Positions 33,338 to 44,469 of a stretch of DNA of 64,000 bases are shown piece by piece (position 1 is the first letter of the stretch; each line of letters starts with the position of its first letter). The notes beneath the pieces were generated by a model, which was not told where the DNA came from, searched no databases, and was given only the letters and a program-made list of their open reading frames with translations. The stretch spans positions 18,786,001-18,850,000 of the forward strand of contig JBHGNT010000002.1 of assembly GCA_043228905.1 (NCBI GenBank). The letters are read 5' to 3'. Position numbers and translations under genes: made by a program. The stretch comes from Azolla caroliniana (taxonomy: Eukaryota > Polypodiophyta).

Positions 33338-36300
33338 ATGAGACCAACCACAAAAGGAAAACCTTCAGAATCGAACAGAACAGAGAGAATGAGTGCTAAC
33401 GAGAGTACTGTCGATTCGATCGACCCAGTAATGCAACAGGAAAGCGAGGCGATGGACGATGAGCTGCTGCGCGCCTTGGAAGAAGCATCGGACGAGGCAG
33501 GAGTCAATATTTCCTCTGCACTCTTTCCATCCGTAAGCTCCCGACCCTTTATCATCAGAGAGCGAGAGAGAGAGAGAGAGGGAGAGATCCCAATATTTTC
33601 AACTTGAGAGAGGCCATGCATGCCTATGATCGAACCAATCAGATATACAAAATATGTGACTCTATTAATGTATGTTGGAGAGGTTCTTCTGTCTCGATCA
33701 TATTCATATCACACTTCTGTCTCCATCATATTCATATCACACTTCTGTCTCCATCATATTCATGTTGCATAGCTGTCGTAATAGTTTGATATTATCGACA
33801 TGTGTCCATGTTCTTATCTCAATGTATAGTTTGTGATCCTGTTTTACGAATGAATAAGAGATATGGCCCTTCTACCTGCATTTGCCCATTTCACATAAGT
33901 CTGGAACTCGGCTGGTATGTATTTATCAAAGTATCCTTGATTTAAGTGTGCACAATAGTACTTAATCTTACATATTTTCTCTGAACACATCCAATTGGTA
34001 TGGAAATTTGTCAACGCACTAGTTTATCTACAACATATTTCAGTTTTCCCGGTAGTAAATCCAATGCATAGGAAATGTGCCAAATTTTTTTCCAATCTCT
34101 AAGATAGAGCCCACAATTGTATAGATGGATGAATATTCATTTTCCTTGGAGGTCAAATTGATCCATTGGGACCGAAAGAGAATATAAAAAGTTTGTGATG
34201 CACAACAAGTTTCCAAAGCATTTTCCTGGTATCATAATTCAAGTAGGTTTGTGAAATCGGAACTCTCGAGTGATTGCTAGGCTTGCGTGAGAATTTACCA
34301 TTTTCCCTCTTTTCGGTTGATGTCTTCTTGAGTTCTTTACAAATTTAGGGTTTAGTGAGGATGAGGGAGAATGCACATCAATGTGATGGCGCATCTCACT
34401 CTCTTGGACGTGAGTGTCTGGATGTGGGCTTGGGCATTGGATATCACTAAATAAATTTCCTTATCAAGTAGTGATATTTGTCATTTCCTTGGAAGGCCAG
34501 AAACATGATCTATGGGACCCAAAAAAGAATTGCAAGACAGTCTCCTCTGCCGTGCCAAGGTGTGACACATGGCTCGTGTATATTTTATGATTACTCCTAT
34601 ACATAAGTAGAGAATATACATCTGCGTAAGATGCATGACTTAGTGGGTCCAACTTGGAGAAGATATGTGAGGATGGTGCCTGCAACACTTGATTGTGGGA
34701 CATGTTGTCAGACTGATGTGAATACATCACATTATAGTGTGATAACCTCCGTATTGTCAAACTCATAATTTGGGAAGAGTGTGGAGATAGTTCTCTCCAA
34801 GCTCCATTCTTTATTTCAAGACCATGAGGAGCATGGAGGAGAGTGGTTTCCCTCTCACAATAAATGGCATGGGGGTGAGAAGATGTGAATGGGTGGATCT
34901 TGTGGTTTCCCAGTAGAAGCTCAACATGTTGGGTTTATAGTAGGATTGTAATTTCCCAACGTTTGCGCTTATGTGTCAACATCTTGGCATCCTCACTCCA
35001 TTTGAATAAGGCATGATTCAATGACTGTTGTGAGTATATCATTGGTGTGTAGCTTTAGTGTTGCCACACTCAATCTCTTCAACCATGTGTCCCATGTGCC
35101 CAACTAGAAGAGGGACCTTTTATTTTATTTTATTGTATGTGCTTTCCTGCTAGCATCCCAAACTTGGATTGGTAGGCTATGTAGATATTCTATATCATCT
35201 GGATATTTGTGGGCACTCATTAGACTTACTAATTGTTGGAGTCTCACCCCTGTTTTGAGAGCATCACTGGGTATGGCATTGTCTTCTTGGTTCTAATGTG
35301 GCATCATAGAATCATCTTTTTTACCTTCTCGATCTTCCATCAGGAAGGGGATATAGGAAGCTCCACTCCATATAGCAGCAGTTGGATTACTGATGAATTG
35401 AAACATGTAATCTTTGTTTGCCCTCTCTTAAGGTTATCAAGATTGCATTTGCATCCAAAGATGTGGTAACTCGCCTAATCAGCTTTCAGGCAATGTTTTG
35501 TGCATGTGCCCCAATCATTATAGGCAGGACCACCATTGCCTGAGTATTTGAAAGAGATCATAGATTTGATAGAATCATCCTTATAAGTTAGGCATGGTTA
35601 AAATCCTGAACAATGCAAAAGAAGCATTGCAGACTGTTGACAACCTGTGAGAAGAGCACCATGCTAGTGCATACTGAAATCACATAATCAAATACATGCC
35701 TAAGGTTGGTCACAAAGGTTTCTATCTTTGTGCCACTTTTATCTGTCATGGGTTCAGTGATCAAAAGAGGTCATCATCCAACCAGATGGCTAAAGTATCT
35801 GTAGGAGGCTATCACTTAACACACACTTATTATTGATACGTGAAGGATGTTACTCACACACTCGGTATCAAAATACCATTGGCTGGATAATACACATTTC
35901 CACTGGATGGCCAATAGCTGCTTGCCTAATAGATCTTGGAAGTGCTCTAGCATTGACAAAGTAGAGAGAGAGATTTTATTATCGTCTTCGGAGGTCAAAA
36001 TGACCTACGAGACCAAAAATATTACATTTCATGTGATCATGTGAAAGTGAGTAGCAACTCTTGATGTTCAAGAACATTACCAATGGATGTTGCAATCGAG
36101 AGTGGACATTGTGGTTGTGAGAGAAATTCGTGCAAGGATTGGGCTTGGTCAAAGTTGTGTGGAAAGCATTGTCGAATATGATCATAGGCAAAGCATTGTA
36201 TTAAAGTGTGATACTCAGACTCTTGAACTTGTTTAGGGCAAAGTGTGCACAGTCGACCACTCTCATCACTTGTGCCCCAACACCCTGTCTCACATCACAA

Positions 36301-39300
36301 TGCATGTGAGCTATGTGGCATGGAAGCAATGGTTCGAATGGCAAACAACGGGATGGGTTCTAACATGTATCAATGTGTATAGTTTCCTAGTTCTACGAAG
36401 AATATGGTTTTGTAGTTAGGTGCAACATGTGAAGCATGTCATGATACATTGGCGTTGCAAAAAGGGCTTATTTACAGAGGAGTGATGCATCATGAGAGAG
36501 AGAGAGAGAAAGAAAGATATATTAACGTCTCTTAAGAGGCCAAAATGGCCTATGAGACCAAACAAGAGATTGCATCTTAAGTGTTGTCTCGTCTTTGGGA
36601 ACAACAACAACAAAAAAAAGGGTAAGTAATGCTCCGTAAAAATAAAAGCATATAAGATTAAAAGAGATGAGGGAATCTGGTTTTCGGCGAATGTCAGATT
36701 CTCAAGTTAGATATATTGTATCTTTTGTCTTCGAAAGATCTCTAGCAAAGGTCGGTCCAGAGAGAGAGAGAGAGAGAGAGATCACCCTTGCTTTACCCTA
36801 GAATTTGCACACAAAGCTGTTTCGTATTGAAAGTTTTTTTTGAAATCCACAAAACAACAATAAATAATCTCTCTAGAGTTGAGCCTCTTCCATTGTAATT
36901 GTGAGGGAAACGACATGGTCTTTTGTGGAGTGTTTTATTCACATGCTATTGAATTTTTTGAGGACCTTTTCAAAGAAATTATATGGAAAAAGCATGGTAC
37001 CATCCCTGTATAATTCATGATCACTAGAAATATGATCAACTTTTATACAGGTTTCCATATTGTTATGGAAACTTAGACAATTTCTATATTCTAATGTAAT
37101 CTCTGTTTTTATTCCACACAAAGATGGTAATATCCACCAATCCGACAGTTGTTCGTATCAGGTTGTGATATTTTTACTCTCATATTCGAAGAAACTTCTT
37201 GCTAACAACTTTATAAATGCATCATTCATACCATTTCAGCTATATTGTTAGCAGTCTAGAATCTTAAGCGTAGACTAATCTAAGATTATATGACAGGCAC
37301 TGCATTGGTCAGGGATTTCAGATGCTCTCCTTTCAATCAAGCTAAAAACGTGGCTGGTTTCAATCAGGCGCCGCTATATGAAAACATCAAATCTTGATTC
37401 AGTGCATGTTCAAAACAGCACTGCAAATGAATCTAAATCTGATGTAGCTTCTATAAGGTCATAACCCCTAGATTGAATCTGATTTTCACTGAAAAACGTG
37501 CCATTTTTAGTGAAAAAATATGTTTTTATAAGTTTGTTTTCTACTTCTTCAGCATGAGCGACGATCGTAGCACAAAGTGCCAGGAATTTCATACATTGAG
37601 CCTTAAGGAGAGACTAAGAAATGCTGTGAAGATTGATATAAACTCAACCGAGTTTACCTAGGAAAATCTTATATCCTTGTACCATAGTGAACATGCAACA
37701 AGCAACAAGACTTTAGAAGATGATATGAAATCGATGGAGGCAAGATTTTGTAATCCTTAATTTAATGGATTGATCTCATGGAAGTTGTCCCAGCCATGAC
37801 TTGCATTGTTGAAATTTGGATGTGAACGCCCACACAACTTGCATTATTTACATATACTATTGCCTTAACATTTGGCACATCCTAGATCATAGTGTTCTTG
37901 TTCAACAACACTTGTTTCCATATTCGATGCAGGATGAGCTATGAAAAGACATAGATGCTTACTAGTTTGTGCTAAGTTCTACTCTTTACACATAATGGTC
38001 AGTAAACAGCATTATGTGATACCTGGTTTTTATAGCCAGGTCAATGTTAACTCTGGTGGAGTAGTCTATTTTGCAATATTCAGACACAATGTCATCCATG
38101 ATACAAGAGAGACAGAGGCCACAGCAGTTTTGAAGTTCACTCCATCGAGTCTCGTCACACAATCAGAGCGATTTGGCAATGAGCTAGCAAAACATTTGGG
38201 AGTTCTTTGCCCACAGGTATAGATTTCTTCAATGAACTACTATGACTTCCTTGTATTAATTGGAGTAGGATCTCTTCCACTGACAGACGGCAGTAAGTCT
38301 TTAGACATATACATATGGTCCAAATTCAATTTATTGAAAAGTATGAGATCTTTGCATTATGCAAAGTTTGGTTTTTCATATGCATTCCATGTAATGTGCT
38401 TCTATTTTATGAAGGATCTAGTTCATCTATAAACATGTACAAGGGCGATTATATAATGCGTTTATTCTAACATACAAGTTTGGTTTTGATCAGTCTAGGG
38501 TGATTCACAAAGGTAGTAAAGAGTGGGAGCAGATCCAGAAAGCAGTCGAGAGATGTCTGGATATGGCAAAATCCAATGGAGATAATAACCAGGAAACATG
38601 TATGGAATTACTTGAAACATTACGTCTGAGCCAATGCACACTACTAATGGGGTATGTATACTTGTCTCATGGTGTTAAGCATATAAACAAATGATCAACT
38701 CTTTGTGGGAATAACAGGTATGTAAAAGGATCACCCCTTATTGATTGTCAGCATGCTTTCAGTACACAAGTTGCAGCTGAAAACACAGCCGCAGCACTAG
38801 GTAGAGTATTCCTCCTTGATTTAGTTCTTCGGAATGAAGACCGCCTTTCATGCTCAGTGCTTGGATGGCGTGGAAACCCTGATAATCTATTATTCACAGA
38901 AGAATCACCACTTCGGCATAAACATTTTGGGTGGTCTCCGAATGAGCTTACGCATGTGTCAAATGATAAAAGAGAAAGCATTAAGCTAGGCGACAGAAAA
39001 TTCCCATCTGTAGATAGTCTAGATGGTATGCAATGGCAGCCAAGTTTGCTCATGGGTCCAGTGAAGGATGTGCAAACATCAGAAAATGAGAGAGCTTTCC
39101 TTGTTACAATTGATTCAGGAGTTCCGCGCCGACCTCCAGCAGGAAAACGTGCAAATGACAGAATATGCTATCCAAAAGTTATTGAGTTGATTCTTAATGA
39201 CACGGATTATGCTGCAAGAATACTTCATGACATCTCTGGTGGAAATATTGGCCTTGAAGGTATAGCACCCTTTACTATCAGTCAGATGGAGGTTGTCAAG

Positions 39301-42240
39301 ACTTTCCAAAAGGGGCTTAGAAGAGGTATCAGAGACATGCAGAATCTCTATGTATTTCTCCTGAAATTGTCGAAAATGTTACAAATTGTATTGCAGAAAT
39401 TCTTCCAGTCAATTGCCATGATATTCCCATCAGAAAGTGAGAATAAAAACAATTCACCTGTACCAGAGGGCATCCCACAGAATGATGGATCTCCCATGTC
39501 TCATACTCGTCTCCTTCCTACAGAGAAAGGTAGTTGTGAAGAAGTTAAAATGCAAGATCATTCCTATGAAAATGTAATAGGAAATGGATTGTTTACTGAA
39601 CATCAGTGTCATAAAGGTGGCCCACATGAAAGTCCTCAGTTAAGAAAACAGCTGACCAAAAGGTTGAAGAATGTGAGTAAAACTGCCAAGGTTAGTATTT
39701 TAAGCAATATCATGCATGGGTTAGTATTTTAACAGATATACATACATGGATGTGTATCAAACACCTTCCCCCTACACATCATGGACATATATCCTCTATT
39801 TTAACTCATTGCATGATTAACTTGTGGAAGCAAATCACAGTTTGATCCCAAGCTCAATGAAGAGTTAAAGCATTGGAATGAGCTATTGGACTCGGAAGGA
39901 CGCCAATTTTGTCAAGATCATGGTTTTGTTACTGGATTTCTTGAAGGTGGAACCAGCCACAGCATTTTCCGCAACTATGAATTTCAGGTACTTCTCCCTC
40001 CTATTCCGTATTTACAGTATTTAACAATGAAATCTTGGCCACTAGTTTATTTGAAAAGTTGAATTTTTTTACTCATACAAATTATTTTTGGCTACTTTAA
40101 CTACCAATAAGACTTGTCTTTCTGGTCGAATATCTCATGGTGCTGAGGTTGCTAACCATGATAATTATTTGTATGATGACAAGCAAGTATAACAAGCAAG
40201 CTTAGCAAAGGGGTCTGACTGTTCTTGAATTTCTTCCAGCTGATTGTTTCAATTTGTTTCACTCATATCCTTTACTTTCTTGAGGGGGAATACTAGGTTG
40301 AAGTCCAAGATCCATAGGCGAAACTGCATTAGATATACAGATTCTAAAGGACTAACAGTGGTCTAAAGGAATTCTGAACTTTCATTTTGATAGTATTGCT
40401 AAAATTGAAATTCAGGTCTATCCATAAGGTGCTACACTGTTCAGTGGTCATAATATAGATAAGGGGTCCTATTTGTCTTGGCTATTAACATGATTACCAT
40501 GCAAACAATGAATGTGTATATCATGAGATGTTTTGGGAACATTCTGAATCCATAGCTACAATTGCTCGTTTAACAATCACACAAAATCCACCTGCAGTTT
40601 TAAAAGGTCCAACTACCAGCAATTATGGAAATATTGTCTTGAACCATCAATTGCCTTGATCCAAAATTAAACCCTAAACCCTAAACTTACTGTCAAGTAC
40701 TTATTTACCAATAACTTCTTAATGCGTGGCTATTTAGGGAGGCAGTGTTACACTGAAGAAACATTATTGCATGCTCTATCTACATGTAGATTATGAAAAG
40801 ATAAATGTTTTTCAGTAATCTGAAGCACATTGATGCATGGTGACCCTGATATGCACTTGTCGCGTCATATCGATGCAATTCAACGTGCATAGGAATTTGA
40901 TAAGATGGATGAGCCTTGAAGCCATTCATATTACAATAGAGACTGTGGATGTAGAAAGGCCAAATGATCTTGGTCTCGTCATGAAAAATTGTTAATGATT
41001 TATAATGGCGCCAATTCCTTTTCTGTTGAAGAGTCACATCCTTCATCAAGCAGGAGATGCTTTGCAAGGATGCAACAAGGGATAGGGGTCGTGGGCTGGA
41101 GTGATGATCATGAGGATTCCATGTCTGATATCATAGATTTCATTAATATGAATTCCCAATATAGAAAATAATTAATTACTATGCAAACTATGATACAAAA
41201 ATATCACAAGCAGCTCCTTATTGATACTTTAGTAGATGTAAGTAGCAATACTGCCAGGAACACAAATCACTCAATTTTTTGTCTGATCACATTAATGACA
41301 AGATGTTGCATAGTGGGACAAATGCTTTGTATGCTTCACAATTACCTTATATCATTCCTCAATGTTTATTATTTTATCAGGTGCGGTTAGAGCATGTACT
41401 TGAAAGAATAACGCTCATCTCACAAGCTGCCGATACACAGAGACCGTCAAAAGTTACAGAACATTTGTACATAGGGGGGGCGCTTGCCGCAAAATCGTTC
41501 CATACGTTACAGTACATTGGAATCACTCATGTCCTGTCTCTATGCCCAACAGAACTGCGAGGCTTCAGAGAGGAATTCAACCTCACCTTCTGTTACAAAG
41601 AAATTCATGTATGACCCACATTTTCTTCATCCTTTTATATAACATCAGATAAAGGTTGTCCTTGTGAAGAATGTGAGCTCATATATTCATTAACAAAAGT
41701 CACAAAGACAACCAAATTGATTGCAGGTACTGGACCAAGAAACATCAGATATAAGCTGCTTCTTTAACGAATCAAATGACTTCATAGATGTTTCTAAAAA
41801 GATGGGTGGAAAATGTCTTGTACATTGCTTTGAAGGGAGAAGCCGAAGTGCTACGATTGTGCTCGCTTACTTAATGCTACATGAGTAAGGACAACTACAT
41901 GAAGTTCTACTCTATATGTTTAGATTCTTCATCATATAAAAGAGAATTCATATGCTGATATACATGTATCATGTATCTTTTGTGTGGTAGAAATCTGAAG
42001 CTTTCACAGGCATGGGAGAAACTCAAAGCCGTGCATCGTCGAACTCAACCAAATGATGCATTTATGCATGCTTTGATGGAGCTTGATAAGCAGATTCACG
42101 GTAAAACATCAATGGAATGGCGGAGAAAAAAACCTATGATGCAAATCTGCAACATTTGTGGGAAAGGTACTGGTTTGAGTGTTTCATCTTTACAGAAACA
42201 CATGGAGAGGCATCTTGGTATAGACCCCAAAAGAGGTTAA
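33338..42240 (+). CDS. PHS1: dual-specificity phosphatase PHS1 homologue, ten exons, one in-frame TAG
   Basis: PHS1 (Arabidopsis PROPYZAMIDE-HYPERSENSITIVE 1) combines an atypical actin-fragmin-type kinase domain that phosphorylates alpha-tubulin with a dual-specificity phosphatase domain; it controls cortical microtubules. Exons by splice sites and frame: 33338-33532, 37297-37457, 37553-37739, 38040-38216, 38494-38651, 38718-39690, 39841-39987, 41381-41608, 41727-41884, 41991-42240; phases agree throughout, 877 codons before the stop. Kinase part: LKFTPSSLVTQSERFG, LRNEDRL, GWRGNPDNLLF and TIDSGVPRRPPAGKRA. Phosphatase part: VHCFEGRSRSAT, with catalytic Cys at about residue 776. A zinc-like CNICGK..H..H follows near the end. 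A TAG at 37659-37661 (codon 155) interrupts exon 3 at a place where I recall Trp in relatives. Intron 3 starts GC. The start could also be the ATG at 33389. If the TAG is real, full-length protein is lost. Confidence 0.82.
33533..37296 (+). other. PHS1 intron 1 (3.8 kb) with dispersed repeats
   Basis: GTAAGC donor and TGACAG acceptor. It contains GA-repeat tracts (33556-33586, 36491-36512, 36762-36781) and at least four copies of a motif resembling GAGGCCAAAATGGCCTATG (near 34146, 34487, 35990, 36535). No ORF of note. It is the only large intron and probably contains old transposon remains. Confidence 0.6.
37659..37661 (+). other. in-frame TAG in PHS1 exon 3
   Basis: The frame upstream (LSLKERLRNAVKIDINSTEF) and downstream (LISLYHSEHATSNKTLEDD) both read as PHS1, so the TAG lies within the coding frame. 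One base change from TGG would explain it. Confidence 0.8.
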
Positions 42241-42445
42241 TAATAGGAGATATGATGGGCTCCGAGGTTCATTCAGACTTCCATTTTTCCAAGGATGAGA
42301 GGTGTACGACAACATAACCTCTTTATGATGTGAGGGGTTAACATAGATGCTGGTATCTTATTAATGTTAACTGAAAAGGTCAGTGTCAGGTGATATGAAG
42401 CAAAACTATGCCTATAGTGGATGTTTTAGTACATACACTGTAATA

Positions 42446-42721
42446 ATGGGCATTATAATCCAAAAACTTATGATAAATTGTATTGCTTTAGGTTGTCTTC
42501 AATTGCGTAGAGCTAAATTCTAGTATAAATCATATGAATTTGCACTGATAGCACCCTTCAGAAGATTCTAGAATGAAAGTCGTCAAGATGGGCATTTTAA
42601 TCCAAAAACTTATGATAAATTGTATTGTTTTAAGTTGCCTTCAATTGCGTAAAGATAAATTCTAGTATAAATCACATGAATTTGCACTGATAGCACCCTT
42701 CAGCAGATTCTAGAATGAAAG
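42446..42721. repeat. two-copy tandem repeat, period 142
   Basis: The copies start at 42446 and 42588 (ATGGGCATT) and end TTCTAGAATGAAAG. They differ at about ten positions. The copies carry no reading frame that I see. Confidence 0.92.
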
Positions 42722-44254
42722 ACGCTTCGTGACTTTTTAAAATTTAAGTCTAATCTGTGATCCTTAACACCTATGATTACGCGGTAGGGGAACCTAGTAC
42801 CACCAAGAAATCATTATTGATTACTTTGGGTAAATCATAGAACTCAAAAACTGGAAAACAATAGTGTAGCATGGCACTCAACCAAAAGGTGGCAACTACT
42901 TTACTACTATATTTGTACTAGAGTCGTGTCAACAGTGCAAAATCAAATAGTTACAAATTTCGCACATCGATAATCCATTGTGATAGGTTTTGTGGATCAT
43001 ATTATTGAACATGCATCTATAATGAAAGCAATGGGTCTATCATTATGTTCCTTATGAAAAACATTCTTTTTTTAACTTTGAAATCTTTCGCATTACAAAG
43101 TGGTCTCACAAACTTGACTTCCACAACCCAATGGCTAGAGAGCCGTGCATGCACACACAAATAATGTAGCTTTCAATAAAGACAATCATTTTAGAACACT
43201 AATCCATTAGTCGCTATTTATCACATTTCATATGAAATTGAGCATCCCCTAATGCTTGAATTTTCACTTATGTTGGTTTCTTACACCACATTCCCAAAAT
43301 ATAAAATACAATTAATTCAATAACTAGACTCACATTGTTGGCATTTTATGCTATTCCTCCGTTGTGTAAATGATGGATGGCATGAAAATTGATAGTAGAA
43401 TGTCTAGTTGTGGTTCGAAGGAGGAGATTTGCAAGATGATGATCTTGATGCCCAAGTGGCCTTCATGTTGATTAGACTTTGAACTTCAGAGACAAAGAAA
43501 GGAAGAGTTTCCACTTACCGATAAGCTTTTTTATGTCAAGTTCTAATTCTTGCCTTGGTTCTATCCTTAAAATAATTGGGCAATGTTCAATAGGCTAAAT
43601 TTTGGGGTTTTTGTTTTTTGATCACTTAGAAGTGGAGCTCTTTCTTTGAGGCACTTTCAATTTCATAAATTCATTCACACGATGTAATTGTGCAGCTTCA
43701 TCAAAGCAAGCAAGCAAGGGCAATATTGCCAATCTTTGGCTATTGCCTACCTATTGGCCGGTTTCATTCGACTAGCTTGCGACCCCTATTTATTTGATGA
43801 ATCCCATCAGGTAGTTTATGCACTCACAACCAATCTACTTTTGTCTTGAAATGCCTTCTTTAGGCACTTTCCTCTTACTAGGTATAAAGAAAGGAGTTTG
43901 CCATTACATCATAGGTCTAAGCATCTTGGTCGGGTTAGGTAGCGATCAAGAAAATCCCTTTCCTAGTGGTGACAAAGGGAAGAGGGTGTTCTCGTAAGAG
44001 TTGGAGAGCTTAGGGGGGCATTGTGTTAATTACAAATTTACATATGTAATGCAAATGAAGGTACACTTCACGCGTGGAGGGTTCTCAGCTCTTGCCAGCG
44101 ACTCTTTTCACGAGACCCGCTTGCATGTGTGCATGTGAAAAGGAGTCCGTATCCGACTACATACTTAGCTCAGGGCAAAAAAAAAACAAAACAACAACAA
44201 CAACAACAACAACACAGAAGGACCCCCAACAAAAGCGGGCAGCAATGAGCGGAA

Positions 44255-44318
44255 AAGCAGAAAGCAGAAAGACGAAAGCAGAAAAGCAGAAAAGCAGAAA
44301 GCAGAAAGCAGAAAGCAA
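44255..44318. repeat. GCAGAAA-type heptamer array
   Basis: Eight or so imperfect tandem copies of (A)AAGCAG, with one GACGAAA variant, about 150 bases upstream of the next ATG. Confidence 0.85.
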
Positions 44319-44469
44319 TCGTCGCTAAACCCCAGCGATCGATTGAGCGCACCCTTCTCTGTCTCTCTCTCTCTCTCTCTCATCACCGCCTCTCACTCTG
44401 CCTGCCCCCCCAACTCAGAGAGAGTATACATACCTATATATAAATCCCCCGCCGCTGAGGAAACCGCCA

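Larger units (their letters stand above)
42241..44469. other. intergenic region between PHS1 and the Rpr2-domain gene
   Basis: PHS1 3' flank, a 142-base tandem duplication (42446-42721), and about 1.3 kb of AT-rich sequence with no ORF or repeat I recognise. The last 280 bases are low-complexity leader: (AAC)n at 44192-44213, a GCAGAAA heptamer array at 44255-44318 and a CT run at 44362-44381, probably the 5' UTR and core promoter of the next gene. Confidence 0.55.

Noticed and set aside
33338-33607. 89-residue single ORF at PHS1 exon 1
   Set aside because: Only the first 65 codons are taken as coding; a GTAAGC donor at 33533 precedes a GA-repeat tail, and phase fits exon 2.
40660-40690. Interstitial telomere in PHS1 intron 7
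   Set aside because: Only two CCCTAAA heptamers; too short to call.
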